Assembly: GCA_002682825.1 (NCBI GenBank)
Contig: NOKP01000051.1
Coordinates: forward strand, 62,001 to 126,000
Reading direction: 5' to 3'
DNA length: 64,000 nucleotides
Origin: Neonectria sp. B-13
Lineage: Eukaryota > Ascomycota > Sordariomycetes > Hypocreales > Nectriaceae
Shown one piece after another: positions 45,573 to 60,067 of the stretch. A model generated the notes under the pieces. That model was not told the DNA's origin. It saw only the letters and a list, made by a program, of their open reading frames with translations, and searched no databases. The position numbers were made by a program, and so were the translations under genes. How positions within the stretch are numbered: the first letter of the stretch is position 1; each line of letters begins with the position of its first letter.

Positions 45573-46335
45573 TTATGCGTCTATCTCGGCGCCGTGATCG
45601 AGGAGAAGACGCACCATAGTCTCCGACCCGTACTCAACTGCAAAATGAAGAGCAACATTGCCAACCGAATCTCGGATGTTTACATCTGCTGCAGCTTCCA
45701 GTAGCAGCCTGGCACCCGTCTCGTTTTCAGCCATGACGGCCGAGAACAACGCATTCCGTCCAAGGCTGTTCGTCGCGTTCGGGTTCGCCGACTTGTCGAG
45801 CAGTAACTTGACCAGTCCTTCGCCTCCCTTGTCCGCCGCCATATGCAAGGCAGTGTTCCCATCGCCATCCTGCTTTGTGATGTCCGCCCCACGGTCCAAA
45901 AGAAGCAGGGCAAGGGACTCGTTTCCGTTGCAAACGGCACGGTGAAGCGCTGTTTGACCATGAACGGTGAAGATGCCTGGCGGAACCTCTGTCATCAAGA
46001 GGGGATCGATGGTCCAAGCTGTCTCGTCGGAGGAATGGTCGTACGGTACGACATCTAGTGGCATGTTTAATGGGTCTGGTGGGAGTGAGCTGGTGGTTTG
46101 AGCGACTGCGGCTTCCAGGGCTTGTATGCGATGCTTTTGATTGCGACCTGGGAGCTGTGAGTCGTCACTCCGTCCCGGGGCCCATCTTAAACTAAACTAG
46201 AGACTTGGCGCATACAAAGGTCTTGTACTTACGATAGGTGCGCTGTGCTATGCGGTTTTGAACTCGCTTACGGTCTCTTTTGCCCAAATCCAGCAGTACT
46301 CCGCTGGTACCATCGTCGCCTCCCAACCTTGCCAT
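45573..46335 (-). CDS. bANK regulator, right-arm copy
   Basis: Mirror of 36509-37271. Exons are 46233-46335 and 45573-46147; the protein is an identical 225 residues. Confidence 0.85.
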
Positions 46336-47837
46336 GAGGTCGGCCGAAACAGGGAATTGGCCAATTGACACAACAATCAGGTCAAGAGCGAGGCCTTGTT
46401 AGAGAAAGATGATTATTTCTGCCAACGTCAGTTCAACCTGACCTTCAAGCACTTCAGCACCATATATGTACAGTTGAGAGCGGGGAGTGTAGGTCCCCTG
46501 GTCACAAAGCCCGCAAAATATGCCCTCGTTGTGCATGATACGATGCCAACGACCAACAACCAGCGGCCAGTAACACGACTTGGGCATTGGTTAATGGACG
46601 GTGAGAGACTTCTCTGCGGGAATAAACATGGAGCTTGCTATAAGTCGTCGTTCCCCATGCATGGCGTTTGGAGTGGGTCGCGGCCGCCATTTGGCAGTGC
46701 TGGAACTTTACCCTGGACCTTGCGATTATCTAGATAAAATCTTACAGCTGATCAACGATCACGGCTTGTTGGAATCGTGGGGTTAGGGAAGCCACCCTTG
46801 AGGAGCTGAAAACGATGCTATTTTCTCACTTTACTGTCAAGCCTTAGAGACTTGACTGTAGCAAGAGAGGACTTGACTTATCGGTCCCGTGCGATGAATC
46901 GGGAAGGCTGTTGGTCGCATCAAACTGCTGGAGTACATGAGTGGCCCCACGCGGCAATGTTTCCATTGGCTGTGGCAAGGGGGAATACAAGATCTAAGGG
47001 AACTTTTGGAGACATAGATGATCCATTATCATTCCTGGGGGTCCACACTCGGGTCTGCGGTGCCGATATATCCATCATGTTGATAGTCAACTCGGCAGAC
47101 TGGCACCGCTGCGGATGGCACCAGTCAGACCGGAACGGCTACCGACACTACAGAAAACACAAGTATAATTTCTATGAAGAAAAGGTGTAAAAAGTATTTA
47201 GATTAAAGTATAGATTCTTATTAAATATATGAGGAACCTAGTAGTAGTTAAAGATAGTAATGTTTATTAGACTTGGTTGCAGTAGCAGCTAATGTTATAG
47301 CAATAAGTAAGACAAAAGAAGGACAGCCTAACAAGTGATAAAATTCATGAAGAGGAAAGTGATGATAATGGCCAAGAAGTGGCTGTCTTAGTCTCTTAAG
47401 TAGGCGCAGCCAATTAGAGCTACCATTGCCATGATTAAATACCAAGTGCATAAATTCTCTAACACAACATAATACTTTATTTCTAGCTGTTATTCTATGG
47501 AATATTATTATTAGAGCTATATTCAGAAGTTTTACACTCTACTGTTACTATAAAGTGACTATTGCAAGTCCTGTATGTGTGCGAGTACACACCCAGTATT
47601 AAGTACATAGGTCACAGCGGGGCAAACCGAATCAACGGTGGCGATAGTGGTCAGCTATGAAAACAAACCCCGCCGGGCTGGTCGCCTAGAAAATCCAGCT
47701 GACTAGACTAGGCCGGCTAGGTCACGATAAAATACATTCCTTTCGGGATCCAGATCTGTCAACCTCTTTGTCAAGACGCAAATACTGCATCAAAAGGCAT
47801 CACACAAACACTCCAATACACCAACACCTGATTAGCC
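46336..47837. other. Right-arm copy of the AT-rich relic region
   Basis: Mirror of 35007-36508, including the displaced repeat-protein fragment at 47084-47149. No supported gene. Confidence 0.5.
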
Positions 47838-48659
47838 ATGCCTCGCAGTGACGACCAAAAGAACCCCATCAGCATTGTGCGCCTTTCTTTCGAGCCGCCT
47901 TGCCAGAAAAAGATAGACAAGTCGCTAGAATGGTATAAAGCCACGGAAAACATCACCAAGGAACCCAACTTCCGATACGTGGCCAGAGCAGAGGCAATCG
48001 ACGACGCTTGCGACCTGATGCTGCTGGTTGGCTGGACACATGGCACCGAGCCATCAGCAGCGTTTCTTCCCGGAAATCCTGGCCTGGACAGGTTGCTGTC
48101 GCCCTTGCTGCCATTTCTCTCCCAGAAGCCTCGAGTGCGCACTCTGTGGCATACTTATGCCCAAGCCAGCGCCAACATGCTCACGACAACTCCGAGAGGC
48201 CGCATCGACAATGCCATGATGGAGTTCATGACGGTTCAGGGACCGGCCGACATCATTGAGTCAGAGCTGACGGCTATTGAGAAGACTCTCAGTCAATTTC
48301 GTCTGCGCCGAGACCAGGCACGTTTCGACGACACAGTCTATGCAGATACTTGGGATGGCGTTCGCTTAGTCAGTGTGGATGGTGAGAATGATGGGCAAGC
48401 CGGCCTGGCCCTATTTCACACATGGAGCAGCCGTGCAGACCGTGCCGAATTCCAGGATCCCGCTATCCCCGATCACTCACTTGGTGCCGCCTGGCAATCT
48501 ACATATCCCAGTGACTTCTGGCAGGAGTGTGTGGCCAAGCCATTACGGAGGTTGGTTGATCAGGGTGCTACTATGGAGTCGTGGGATTACCACAGAGCTA
48601 TGCTTGTGACGAACAAACGTGACGGCCAGCTGGTTGCTAGCCCTTCGGACCTTTGGTGA
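47838..48659 (+). CDS. Putative ABM-like barrel protein, right-arm copy
   Basis: Mirror of 34185-35006; the 273-residue translation is identical. Confidence 0.5.
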   Translation: MPRSDDQKNPISIVRLSFEPPCQKKIDKSLEWYKATENITKEPNFRYVARAEAIDDACDLMLLVGWTHGTEPSAAFLPGNPGLDRLLSPLLPFLSQKPRVRTLWHTYAQASANMLTTTPRGRIDNAMMEFMTVQGPADIIESELTAIEKTLSQFRLRRDQARFDDTVYADTWDGVRLVSVDGENDGQAGLALFHTWSSRADRAEFQDPAIPDHSLGAAWQSTYPSDFWQECVAKPLRRLVDQGATMESWDYHRAMLVTNKRDGQLVASPSDLW

Positions 48660-48789
48660 GGGGAATGGGGAGGATCTTTGGCCTGTAGGTGCGCATTTGA
48701 GAAGGGATTACCATGGACTTTTGAATAAACGCTAGCTCTAGAGGCATGTCGCTCCCTCTTGTGTAACTAACTCCCCAAGACCCTCATCA

Positions 48790-50075
48790 TTAGATGGCCT
48801 TGGCCCGACCATCATCCGCCCAGTCGAAGTTATCCATGTACCTAGAGCATCACAACATCATTAGCCACCACAGAAAGAAACACAGGGAGGTTTGGATAGG
48901 AGTGGTTTCTTACGCCATAATTCCAAAGTAAGCATATGCTTCAGCAGTGAAGGTGGACTTGTCAGGTCCCGAGTTTGCGGTATTCGCGCCAGTGTTGATT
49001 TTTGCCAACCTCGACACCCACGTGTAAAAGTAGGTAAGAGCTTTGGGAAGGCTACTGGTTGGGTTGGTGTTGACGTATTTATTGCTGGCACTGTCCCACC
49101 AGATCAAGTTGCCAGTGTTTCCCACGGCTTGTTGATCAACCACTAAATAGATTCAGCAAGGTTAGCGAATGCAGATAACGTATCAAGTACGGCTGAGTAT
49201 AAACTACCTCTTCGATCGCTGGCTGTACCGGCACCGTCGCTGCCATACCAGTGCGCGAGCTCGTGAATCATGATGCGTGAGAGACTGTACTGCCCATATT
49301 GATCTAGCCTGTCTCCTACCTGAGCAGTAGCCCTCCCATCGATTGCGGACGTAGCTCCAAGGACAGGAGCAACAAAAGAGGGATTGCAAAAGACCATGAA
49401 GTCGTATCTGGTCATGGTAATAGCGTAGATGCCAGGCCTGCAGAGCCCAACGCTCCGCGGGTCGCCAGTCACCATATACCGCTGCTGATATGTCCACGCT
49501 CCACTCGCGCTGCCGATCTGAGTAGATCTGGCTATGGCCAAGGTACGTCCAGCTGGGTCGTTCGGGTCTGGGTCATCTCTTGCAATATATTGCCAGGCGG
49601 TGTCGTAGCACATAATCATGGCCTTCTGGTGGAATCCTGAGTATCCGCCTTGTGGGATATTCTGAGTACCCTGAAGTGCTTGGTTCATGCGGTTGAAGAC
49701 ATCTGCAAAGACGGACCATTAGCCAGTGTATTTGTGCGTGAACAGGAGCGTTGACTCACAGAGGACATTGGAAAGATGTGTCTCTGCGGGATCCTGGCCT
49801 TGCCGACTAGGCACAAATCCAAAAACATTGGTCACTGCGCGTGCAACGCGGTCCCATTCTTTGACTCTATCGGCAGTGGAACGAGTGTATTGAGGCCGCG
49901 GCGTCTGGATCAACTGCAGGTCCTGCACAGCCTTTGCTGCCATTGCTGCGGCGTCATCGTAGGCCTTCTGTAGGGCCGCCGTCTGCTGACCACAGGTGGA
50001 ATCAACTTCCCATATGCTGATGTCGGCAGCCCAGCTCAGACCGGCGAGGAGCCAGATGAGCAAGAGGTTGCGCAT
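48790..50075 (-). CDS. Secreted HExxH metallopeptidase-like protein, right-arm copy
   Basis: Mirror of 32769-34054. Exons are 49760-50075, 49208-49702, 48914-49142 and 48790-48841. The HELAH motif and signal peptide are unchanged. Confidence 0.75.
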
Positions 50076-51106
50076 CTTAAATATGGTGAGTGAAGAAACG
50101 AATGGATATGGAAAAGGAATGAAAAGGACTATGAAATCCCAAGCGATTATCAAGATGGGCGTGGGAATCACTACGCCAGACACCAAACTGCCCTAGTCAA
50201 GTAGGTCTCTACTACCTATATTTAGGAATGCTAAAATAGGCTATGTTCCTCGCCGGGTAGAAAACGGACTCAGCAAACATTGATGACGCTGTAGGGCTGC
50301 CGGCTAACTACCAAAAGTACCCATATTTCGTATCTTAGTCTAGACCCTTCATCAAACATGAAACTTCGCACTGCAAATTTCGGTGCTGCACGGGCACGGT
50401 TTAGGTCATTTTTCCTTTGCTTTAAGCTTCGAAGACCCATCGTCAAGTGCAAAGCCACGGAAATTGAGTTAAAGAGTGCAGCTAAAAAGCCACACCGCTG
50501 CATCCTTCGGCTGAATCCTTCGGCCACGAGCCACGTTGATCCTCGTATTATCCTCTCATAGACCACATAGCCCCCCGCATAATCTCGGTCATGGACTAGA
50601 TTAGAAGCTGCATGCGGTAGTGCAGTAGGGCTGCTAGGCTGCTCGGGCTTATTGCTCTTTGCGGAGGACACTAAATGCCTCGAGGCCCACTCCTTGGCCT
50701 GTGCAACGAATTCCTGCGGTGACTCGTGAAAGAGAATAACGACCATTGATCACGAATAGACTTTACACTGATTTCTGATTGGTGGTGGTTCTCGGCAAAA
50801 TGCGAGTCCCGGAATCTATCTGAAACGGCCCCCGAAGTCAGCCGCCGAGTCTACAATTGGATTTGTTCTCGCAAGGGCCATTGGGACCGGACGCTCATGT
50901 CCGGGATTGTTTGGTGGTTCATTTTGTCTAATATCGGCTGGGCACTCGCCGTATAATATTTCCTCGGCAGGAAATATGCCTACGGCTTTGGCCCTTTCCT
51001 CACTGACCAAGACTTCTTTTTCTAGTTGTTGTGGCCGTCCACTCCTTTCCGTCTTTTCTTTGCCCATGCAAACAACCTTCGTTTGTTCATCTTGGTCACT
51101 TCGAAC
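50076..51106. other. Right-arm copy of the divergent intergenic region
   Basis: Mirror of 31738-32768; nothing further is seen. Confidence 0.45.
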
Positions 51107-54100
51107 ATGCCTGCCCTGTGGAAGCTCGGCTTCCTCGCGGCGTCATGCCTGGCAGTAGCACCTGTATATGCAAAGGGCCCCTGCAAACCAAGGCCACCTA
51201 CCCTCTCGTCGAAGCCCTCAGGTACTCTATTTCCAGAATCGACCAAGACCGGAGAATACGAAAACCCTGGACACACGTCATTAGTTTCCTCAATAGCTGT
51301 ATCGCTTTCTTCGGTATCCGCATCGAGAGCCACAAGCGTGGATGGGAATCCCCCAGACGCATCCACGGCCCTAGTAATTCCGGGGGATGTGACAACCCAG
51401 TATGGAAGCCCAGGACAGGATTCAACGGTCTCCTCGGGCTACACCTGGACACATGTTACCCCTGGTAACATGACACAGCCAACAAGCCCCGGGAATACCG
51501 GATTGGACTCAACGGGCTCCAACGGCGAGACAGGGAGACCAGAATCGACTGGAAAGACTAGAAAAGATTCTACGGCTACGGATCAAACGAACCATAGCCT
51601 TACATTCTCTACCGAGCGCACACAAACGACAGCAGCTTCTGAGAATCCCGCAGAGACACAGTCGGCATCTAGTAACTCAGGACAAGACTCGACTACCTCT
51701 GATCATCAAAGTGTTGGTGTTACCGCCACTGAAGCTGCGGGACAATCAACAGAGTCTGCAGGGCAAACTAGAACGCAAGGAGGCTCTGAGAACCCAGGTC
51801 AAACGGGTACTGCAACATCCTCTGGAGACTCTGGAAACACTGGAGGGACGGAGACTATTTCTGGCGGTCAGAGCGAGACTCAAGTAGGCCCCGGGCAGGG
51901 TCCGACAAGGTCCGATGCTCAAACAGATGCTACAGAGTCTGGAGGAAACACGAAGACTGGTTTCTCGACGGACAACACCGGTGCAACGGTTAGCACTTCG
52001 GGGCAGCCTGAAACGGCTACAGACTCAGAAGGCCAAACTCAGACAGGAACTGATTCTGCTGGTCAAAGTGACACAGCAACAGTCTCCGAGGGACAAAGTG
52101 AGACCGGTGGCTTTACAGATGTTACTGGAACAGCAACCAATTCCGATGGTCAAACAGAAACAGCAACTGGTTCAGGGGATCAGACGGAAACTAAAACTAG
52201 TGCTACTGGTCAAACTGGCACGGTAACTGTTTCTGGCGACCAGACGGGAACAGAGACGGGCCCCGCGGGCCAGACTGGCACAGAAATAGGAACGGGCTCT
52301 ACGGGCCAGATTGGAACAGCGACAGCTTCTGAAGGTCAAACAGAGACCGGGGATGCTACAGATTCGACGGGAACCGCCACAGATTCGACGGGAACTGCCA
52401 CAGATTCTACAGGCCTAGCTGAGACTGGCCCGATAGAAACGGCTACACAGTCAACTGGGCAAACTGGCACCGCTGCAGATGGTACCAGTCAGATCGGAAC
52501 GGCGACAGACTCTGCCGGTCAGACTGGCATAGAGACGGGTGATTCGACAGACGCAACTGCAACGGCTACCGGCTCTACTGATCAGACTGACACTGCTACT
52601 GGTGGTCTCAGCCAAACTGGAACAGACCAAACGGGAGCAACTACCGACTCTACCGGCCAAACCAACACCGATACAGACGGCACCAGTCGAACCGGAACGA
52701 CGGCGGTTTCTGCCAGCCAGACGGGCACGGAGACTGGCACGGAGACTGGTACCGAGACCGATACAGAGACCGGTCCAGAAACCGGTACGAATACTGGCCC
52801 GGCGATTGGTACGGAAACCGGTACCGAGACTGCAGGCCCTACAGAGCAGACTGTAACAGGGACCGACACAGATACGGGTACGGAGACTGGAACAGGTACC
52901 GGCACCGATACAGGCACGGAGAATGGTGCGGGGGGTACAGAGACTGGCACCGGGACCGGTACAGAGACTGCAGGTCCTACCGACCAGACTGGAACGGCTA
53001 CCGACACCACCGACTTGGCTGACACAACAACTTCTGTCCAGTCAGACAGCCCTGGCCAAGAACCGACGACAACGAACCAGGATGGTGTTACGACTACCAA
53101 CCCAGGAGATACATCAGGCCCATCCGGTCTCCCGCAAGATACAACAACTGCTTCAGAAGGCCAGACTGCACCTCCTCCTCCAGTCACCACAACGGGAACC
53201 ACGTCGGAGCCATTCGGAACTGTCGTCACTGGCACGGACGGCGGTGTTGTGACATATATCCCCACGCAAGATCCCGAGCAGACCACTAACACTGGAACCA
53301 CGACGACAACTGATGACGATGGCAATATTGTTATCATCTTCCCTGGTGGTTGGAAGTGGACGCCCATCGGCTCTCCCCCGACAAACCTGCCCCCTGTTCC
53401 CACGACAAACCCTGATCCCAATCCCGAGGACGATGATCCAGACAACGATAACAGTTCAACCGACGATGATGGCTCCACAACGACAGACGCCGAGTGTACC
53501 ACGACGGCACCACCCGAGTGTACCAAGACTATATCCTACATCTCGGAAGGCACTGGATATTCGAGGTAAGTAGCAGCTTCAGGCGCCATCTCAAGAGGTA
53601 TCAAACGCACAGGAACTAACTGATACGTCGTAATGCAGTACTATATTGGGAACCTGTCCACCCGTCACCGGGTGCGTCTCGGGAGAGCAAAGCACAACCA
53701 CAACTACTATCGTCTCAGATGTCCCTATCCTGTGGGGCGATGAAGTGCCGGACGACGGTGCTATCGGAAGCGCAGATGATATCGACGAAGAAACGGAAGA
53801 TTATTACGAAGAGCTATTCGACGAAAACGACATCTCGCTCGAAGATGAGCAGAATATGGGGGGCGAGGCTCAGTGTAGTGGTGACGGTCAAGGTATTCCG
53901 GCTTCATGCTTCACGTCACTCTACCCTGTGTTCTGCGACGAGGTAGATCTGGATCAGAGCAAGCAGGTGTCCCGAAACCTCACAGGAGACGACATTATCA
54001 GTGGCACAAGCCAAAGACGCTCCCGGTCCAGTATGCAAAAGAGAAGACGCCAGGCGAGGGACGATTCTTGCAATGGCTGGGTCTTTGAGTTCGACTGGAG

Positions 54101-54935
54101 TGGTGCTCAAGGTGACTGTGAAGGCACGTGCAGCGGCTCTATGGAGGCTATCGAGGAGGACTGTGTCCAAGATAAGACCTACAGCGAGGGCAGCTTTGAT
54201 GCTGGATGCGGCACCTACAAGTTCACCGGTGTTTCCACCACCACCGCTACGAGCACATCGGAGGCCAGCACCATACAGTTTACCGACTTGCCAACCCTGA
54301 CAGAGGCTCCTCCTATTTCGACCCCCGTTGGAAGCTCTTGTGTTGAGACAGGCACCATCACGTCGTGCGTTATCGGTTCAGGAGGCCAAAGTGCTTGTGT
54401 GGAGAACCCAACATGCGCCTCGTGGGTAAACACCGAGGTCCCATCGACGACAGAGCAGCCGCCACCACCAGAGACGACAGCCGCGGTCCCAGTGACGCCT
54501 CTAGAACTAAAGCCAGTTGTCTGCGAGAACGAGGATGACTTCCCTGGCCATGCCGACATCAGGGGCGACTCCCAGTCTAATCTTGCCGATCGCTTCTGTG
54601 TAGTCTACCCGACAGACAACGGAGTCACTGACATGGGGCCTGGGGATCTCGCTTTGGAGGAGGTCCGGGAAGATACACAAGGGACCTCTTACGACTTTTC
54701 CATCTCGTGGATTGATGGCTGCGTGACGACCGTGGACCGCCAAGACCTCTGGGAGCCACTTGGGGATGGCGGAGTGCTCTGCCAGGATGTCTTTGTTAAG
54801 GCATTTAACGACTGTAAGTTGTCTAATGGGTCGCCTAGAATGAGCGCAACTAACCTACTTACAGGTGATAATGGTGGTGTGGGAGGATACATTGATGCCG
54901 GTTGCCTGCGGTTTCACTTCGTTGGTGGGAGATAG
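51107..54935 (+). CDS. Large Thr/Gly/Ser-rich repeat protein, right-arm copy
   Basis: Mirror of 27909-31737. Exons are 51107-53565, 53639-54813 and 54865-54935. The repeat array, which should be the fastest-changing part of the arm, has the same number and order of units as on the left. This is a sensitive sign that the arms have not diverged. Confidence 0.8.
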
Positions 54936-55310
54936 TCAGTGCTAGTACCCAATAGGCCTGTAGTTACTCGACAACACGGGACTCGGCAACGCTGAATGTC
55001 AGGATAGACGGTCCATCTGGGCTGGTTATCGTGGAGGAATGAATTCTAAAGCAAATTTTGAGCAAAGAGAGTTCATGTCTTCGGTCGAGTTTGTACGGTG
55101 TGTACGATTTGTAACCCTATCCATATTCGCCCAAGTTGCTTTACCCGACTTCATCAACCATCAGGTGCCTCAACTTTCTAAAACCCATTCAGTCAATTCT
55201 AGAGTGAAAGGTAATAGTGTGATCGTTGTCCACTGCTGAAGGCGCTTGTTACTTTATCTGCATAGACTTGATATTTATTTACACCCCAGCTATACCTTAA
55301 CTGATAGGAT

Positions 55311-57129
55311 TCACCTCCACTCATCGTTAAGAGTACTAGTGCCACCGCACTGAGAAGACAATGTCTCTCTCCGATTCGGGTCACTCTCCCAGGTAACTCC
55401 TCCATTACCTGCAACCTGAATATACTTGTACTCAAAGATCGTATCAGATGGAATTTTGATCTTTACCGTCCAAACATTGTCACTCGCAGAGGCGCTCAGC
55501 GGGATCCCATTCTCGGGTGACCAGTTGTTAAGCTCGGTTACAGAGCCAACAACAAAGACCTTCTCGTCGGCGTTGGGGACATTTTTTATGTTGAATGTTA
55601 CCGTAGTATCGCAGGCCGGCGCCTGCTCACACACAGGGGGTACCACGTTGGAATCAGTCTCTCCCCAAGAAGGAGGTACAATTCCAGCACGACGGTCGGT
55701 TGCTCCTAAGAATGATGCGTATGACCAAGTCAAATGAACCGCTGACTTGGGAGATCCATTAATCTTGTCGAACTGTTCCGTAAGTGAGCCATCGGCTGGA
55801 GTATAAGTATCAACAATAGCAACAAAGCCGTCAGCGTACGAGTGGACGGCCTTGATGATTGACGCAAAGGTCTTTGTGTTCTTGGCGTACTTGCCGGTGG
55901 AGGCCTTGGGTACAAGATCGCGGAAGAATGGAAGCGAGACGTCGTTGATGATGACATAACGTTGCTTTTTCCACTGATATATGGCAGAGTACAATTGCTC
56001 TGCTGCGGCAAGAGTAGTCAAATACCATGGATTTCCGTCGTAATAGACATCTTCGCTATACCGTCCGACAGCAGCGGCCTGGCCTGAGCGCCTGCCCTTG
56101 TTGACACCGTAGATAGATCGGAACGAGTCGACCACAGCCTTGTGATTTGCAAGAGCTCTCGCCGAGCACGGCTGGAAAGTAGCGTCAGTGCACTTTGCCT
56201 GAGGGTCAAAGGTGTGGATCGACGAAATGATGGAGTTGGCATCCTTTCCAGTGCGGCCGTCTTTAACATTGATGTTAGAGTCGATGTACCCGTCTACCCA
56301 GAAGCTCTGCAGGAAGCAGAGAATCCGGGGTGCGGTGACAGCACAGTCCGGGCAAGCTTTGCCCAATGTCTTTGCAAGCGCAGCTCCTTCGACCAAAGCT
56401 CGGTGAGATGCAGAGAGCGTAAAGAAAGAGGAGCCATTGATCTCCTCCCACAAGTCAAAACCAGTTCGGTTCCAGTATCTCACAGTGTATGCAAGATCCT
56501 TCTCGATGACCGGCCATACTGTTTTGATGGCTTTGGAGCGGCCTCCATGCGCAACAAGCCAGTTGGCGTAGAGAGTAAGGGCTGTTGCTCTCAGAGGAGG
56601 ACCATCGCGTTGGGGCCGACCCCATGAACCAGTGAACTCGGTGAGATTGACGTTGAATTTCGGCTCGCCCAAACCTCCGGAGTCCGGATCGCCAGATGGA
56701 TTCGATACGCCTTGGAGTTTACGCTGTGCCGAGATGTATTGTTCAATCTTGGGTTGGAGAGACTTATCACCGTGGACGAAGCGTTCGACAAGGACCTTGA
56801 ATGTCAGGGCGGAGTCTCGAGTCCAGGTGTACCAGTCTTGGTGAATTGTCAGCAAATTGCCATGGAAACCAAAGCAAGTGTTCCCACCAGAACACTGTAA
56901 ACTTACAATCTGGATCTGAACGAGAGGGACTGGCAACGACGGCACCAGGTGCTGCTCCCTTGGCTCTCTTTCCATCAGCACCAATGTTGGCCAGCACTCC
57001 TTTGATGGACACTTCATTCTGTCTCGTAATGAAGCGGTCAAGATCCGAATGGCCGTAGGAAGGTGTCGCCAATGCTGCGCCCTGCCATAGAGCAATGGCT
57101 GCTAAGCCACCGAGGAGCTGCTTCAACAT
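55311..57129 (-). CDS. Glucoamylase (GH15-CBM20), right-arm copy
   Basis: Mirror of 25715-27533. Exons are 56907-57129 and 55311-56836. The TATA-like box lies at 57315-57323. Confidence 0.95.
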
Positions 57130-57862
57130 GATAAATATTCTCAAAAGCTACCTAGGGAAGATAGAGTAGACAAAACACTGAAGGCGCTTCTGTGCACCCA
57201 AGCGACAAGCTTGAGGTGCCGAGGCACGAAAGGTTAAGGATAAGAGATGGGGAATAAATCACAAGGAAGCTGGTGTCTTAGTTGAATCGGTGCAAAAGAG
57301 AGCACGATGCCTGTCCTTTATATAGCTCAGAACGACGAGCTCTCACCAGTCCTCGGGTAGTTCCTATGCCAGTTTGCACATGAAAGTCTCTCATAAATAA
57401 CGTGATGCCCCAACTGGAGTCCGAGTGGGCACTTGCAATTAGGCTCGTGTGATTTCCTGGGGTAAAGCGTGGAAACCCCGCATTCAAACTGCTCGCTTAT
57501 CGGTCCTTTTCTCCAGCACTTCGCCGTGACAAGGCAAAGTGCCAAAAGCCCAAGACAAAACAAGAGCATCACCGTTGGGGTTTGATTGGGATCTAAACAT
57601 CGGGCCGTTTCGGACTATGCTTACTGCGAATATACTGGCTGATGATGCAGTCCGAACAAGCTACTGTCGGGTTTTACCCCGTTCCTACATCATCATTCGA
57701 CGGCTTTCGGACCGATGGACAATAAAGAGGTCAGGGTCGTAAAATTTCCCCGCAGAGCAGCCGGACTATGCTTAGATGAGTTAATCGGTTACATGAATGC
57801 TGTCATTGTGTGCAGTTCTCTCGGCCAGACTCTGAGCTCCTTAATTGACTTAAACCGGTAAA

Positions 57863-59407
57863 TTAGGAAACGCTCCTATGGTGAGGTACAATGCCATGGA
57901 ACATGCCCTCTAAAGCTTGCAAACCCTCGAAACGACAACCTAACTGAGAACACCACGAGATACCACGCATTTCTTCATCCCGCGCTAAGTCGCAAGACCC
58001 GTGATTTATCAACCAAGACCACCCGTGGTCATGGGGGGAGCTGATACAGGACCACACCGTCTGTGTGAAAACTAGGAAGCCGTCATCCTCAGAGCACCTT
58101 TTAAACTCCCAGTCATACGACCCGTCTCTGAAATCAAGATGTAAGTTGTGGCTGAAACCTGCGCATCGGTCATGATGCTCCCGCTGAAATTCGCTTCTAC
58201 CTGTGAAAGTAGGGGATTCCAAATCTGGCCTGAGCCGCCAAGGTCTCACGGGGTTCGGGCAGAGTTTCCATTCAAACTCATCTGTAGTAGTTGGCTGGCC
58301 CCAGTCTAGACAGCTGCAAATGTTGGGATCGAAACATTTAGTGACGTCGTGGAGCTCACGTGTTCTTGCTGGCACCTACCGAAATGATGAAGCGGGGAGC
58401 CTCTCATGGACAAATTTTTTGATGCTGTTTCGAAATGCTATAGAGCTCACTTTACTACCCCGTTCTAACCCTTGTGGCTTGAACGGAAGATGCGTTGTAA
58501 TTGACATGTCAAAACACAGCTTTTGCTTATCATCTCGATAGAACTTGAATCGCGGCTTGTCGTTGTCGCAGCAAAGCTCCGAGGCTCCATTTCTGACGTG
58601 CTGGCATGGGGAGACTTTATGGTGTCCATTGTCACACTGAATCATATTCTGGCCTGACGGAGCATCTGCAAGGCGCTGAGCTGAGTCCCAAGTAACGGAC
58701 ATATGCTCACATAACGATATGCATCCCTCACGGCCCTTGCAGAGCCTCTCGTCGTCGTTAGACTCGTGACGCTGTCGGGCTGAGAAGTAGAAGGCTCGGT
58801 GTTCCATCTTGCATCCCGCGCAGTAGATAAAAGGCACAGCTTGTAGAAGTTCCTTATCATTTCCATAGCCGTTCTGTTTCCTGAACGTACTGCAGAGGTC
58901 ACATAGAACAGCAGATGTAACTGTTCCGAGAGACTGTCCTGGAAAACGATCCAGAGGAGTGGCCCAGACTCGAGCATAAAACTTGCGTTTGTCAGAGTCA
59001 TGTGCGTCTGTCAGGTGGTATATCCAAAAAGCATTGGATTGGCTGAATAGGCGCATAAAGTCTCGCGAGACCTGACGGAGCCGCAAGATGTCGTGAATGC
59101 CAACGCGTTCCATAATCATAACAATAAGCGCGTCGGAAAGTCGTATTATGGCGCTCTGCGTCTGATTGCGGTAGGCTGAAGCGACGATGTGGTCCATGCC
59201 GTCTGTGCTGGCACGGTTTGCTGCTTCTCTTGGACGGTGACTGGCGGCAACTGCATCCTCATAAGAGGGTAGCAAATCACGGGAATGAGAAGTAGAGGCG
59301 ATGTTCCGAGTCTGACGTCGATGGGGGTTTTCGTCTGAATGACGATGCATCCAGTCCCTGATGAAACCTCCAAGGCTCCGAAGTGCCGGTGCTTTTGCTT
59401 TAGCCAT
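57863..59407 (-). CDS. F-box-like protein, right-arm copy
   Basis: Mirror of 23437-24981. Exons are 58380-59407 and 57863-58313; the 492-residue product is identical. Confidence 0.75.
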
Positions 59408-59797
59408 AGTGTTTGAAGTTTGTTGCTTTCAGGGTATGCTCCCAGTGATGGATGGTGAAGGAGACTTCCTCAGATTCCTGGACAAGAAGCTCCAATGCGT
59501 AGAGTCAGGGTCAGGACTGAGTGAAGGTCAGATTGTTGTGACGTTGGATAAAATGGGAGATGTGGGACTGTATTGCTTGAATACATACCTCCTTTTCAGT
59601 GGTGTGTTGAGGAAGAGGACACAAAGTTGGTCTGACTTGTCAGCTTGACGAGACAGTCATTAATATGTGCTATAGTTCACGATAAGCTTTTCATGAATTA
59701 GACACAAAGGTCAGAGAGGGACCCGGATGAGTTGCAAGGATAGGCTTAAGGTTTGACATTGATCCGTATTACTAGGAAAGCTTGCTGTGTTTAAATT

Positions 59798-60067
59798 GTG
59801 AAGAGATCTGGTATTGGGCATAGTCTTGCTGCTGCGTTAGCTACTGTTACCTACTGCGTTGCCTTCATCTATCTCATGATACTAAGTAAGGTGGACTGGT
59901 TTTCTGGTCGGGGATCAACAGCAAAGAATAGCGAGCAAGGCTGCACGATCCCGGAACGAAACATCAGTGTCCAGGCCATCGGAGGTGGTATGCGGGCTAC
60001 GGCGAGTGTGGACTCCCTTCCGGTGGAGAGACTGAGGTCCCCTCATGAGACCGGTGAGGTGGGCTAA
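59798..60067 (+). CDS. Possible small membrane protein, right-arm copy
   Basis: Mirror of 22777-23046, with the same uncertainty. Confidence 0.25.
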   Translation: MKRSGIGHSLAAALATVTYCVAFIYLMILSKVDWFSGRGSTAKNSEQGCTIPERNISVQAIGGGMRATASVDSLPVERLRSPHETGEVG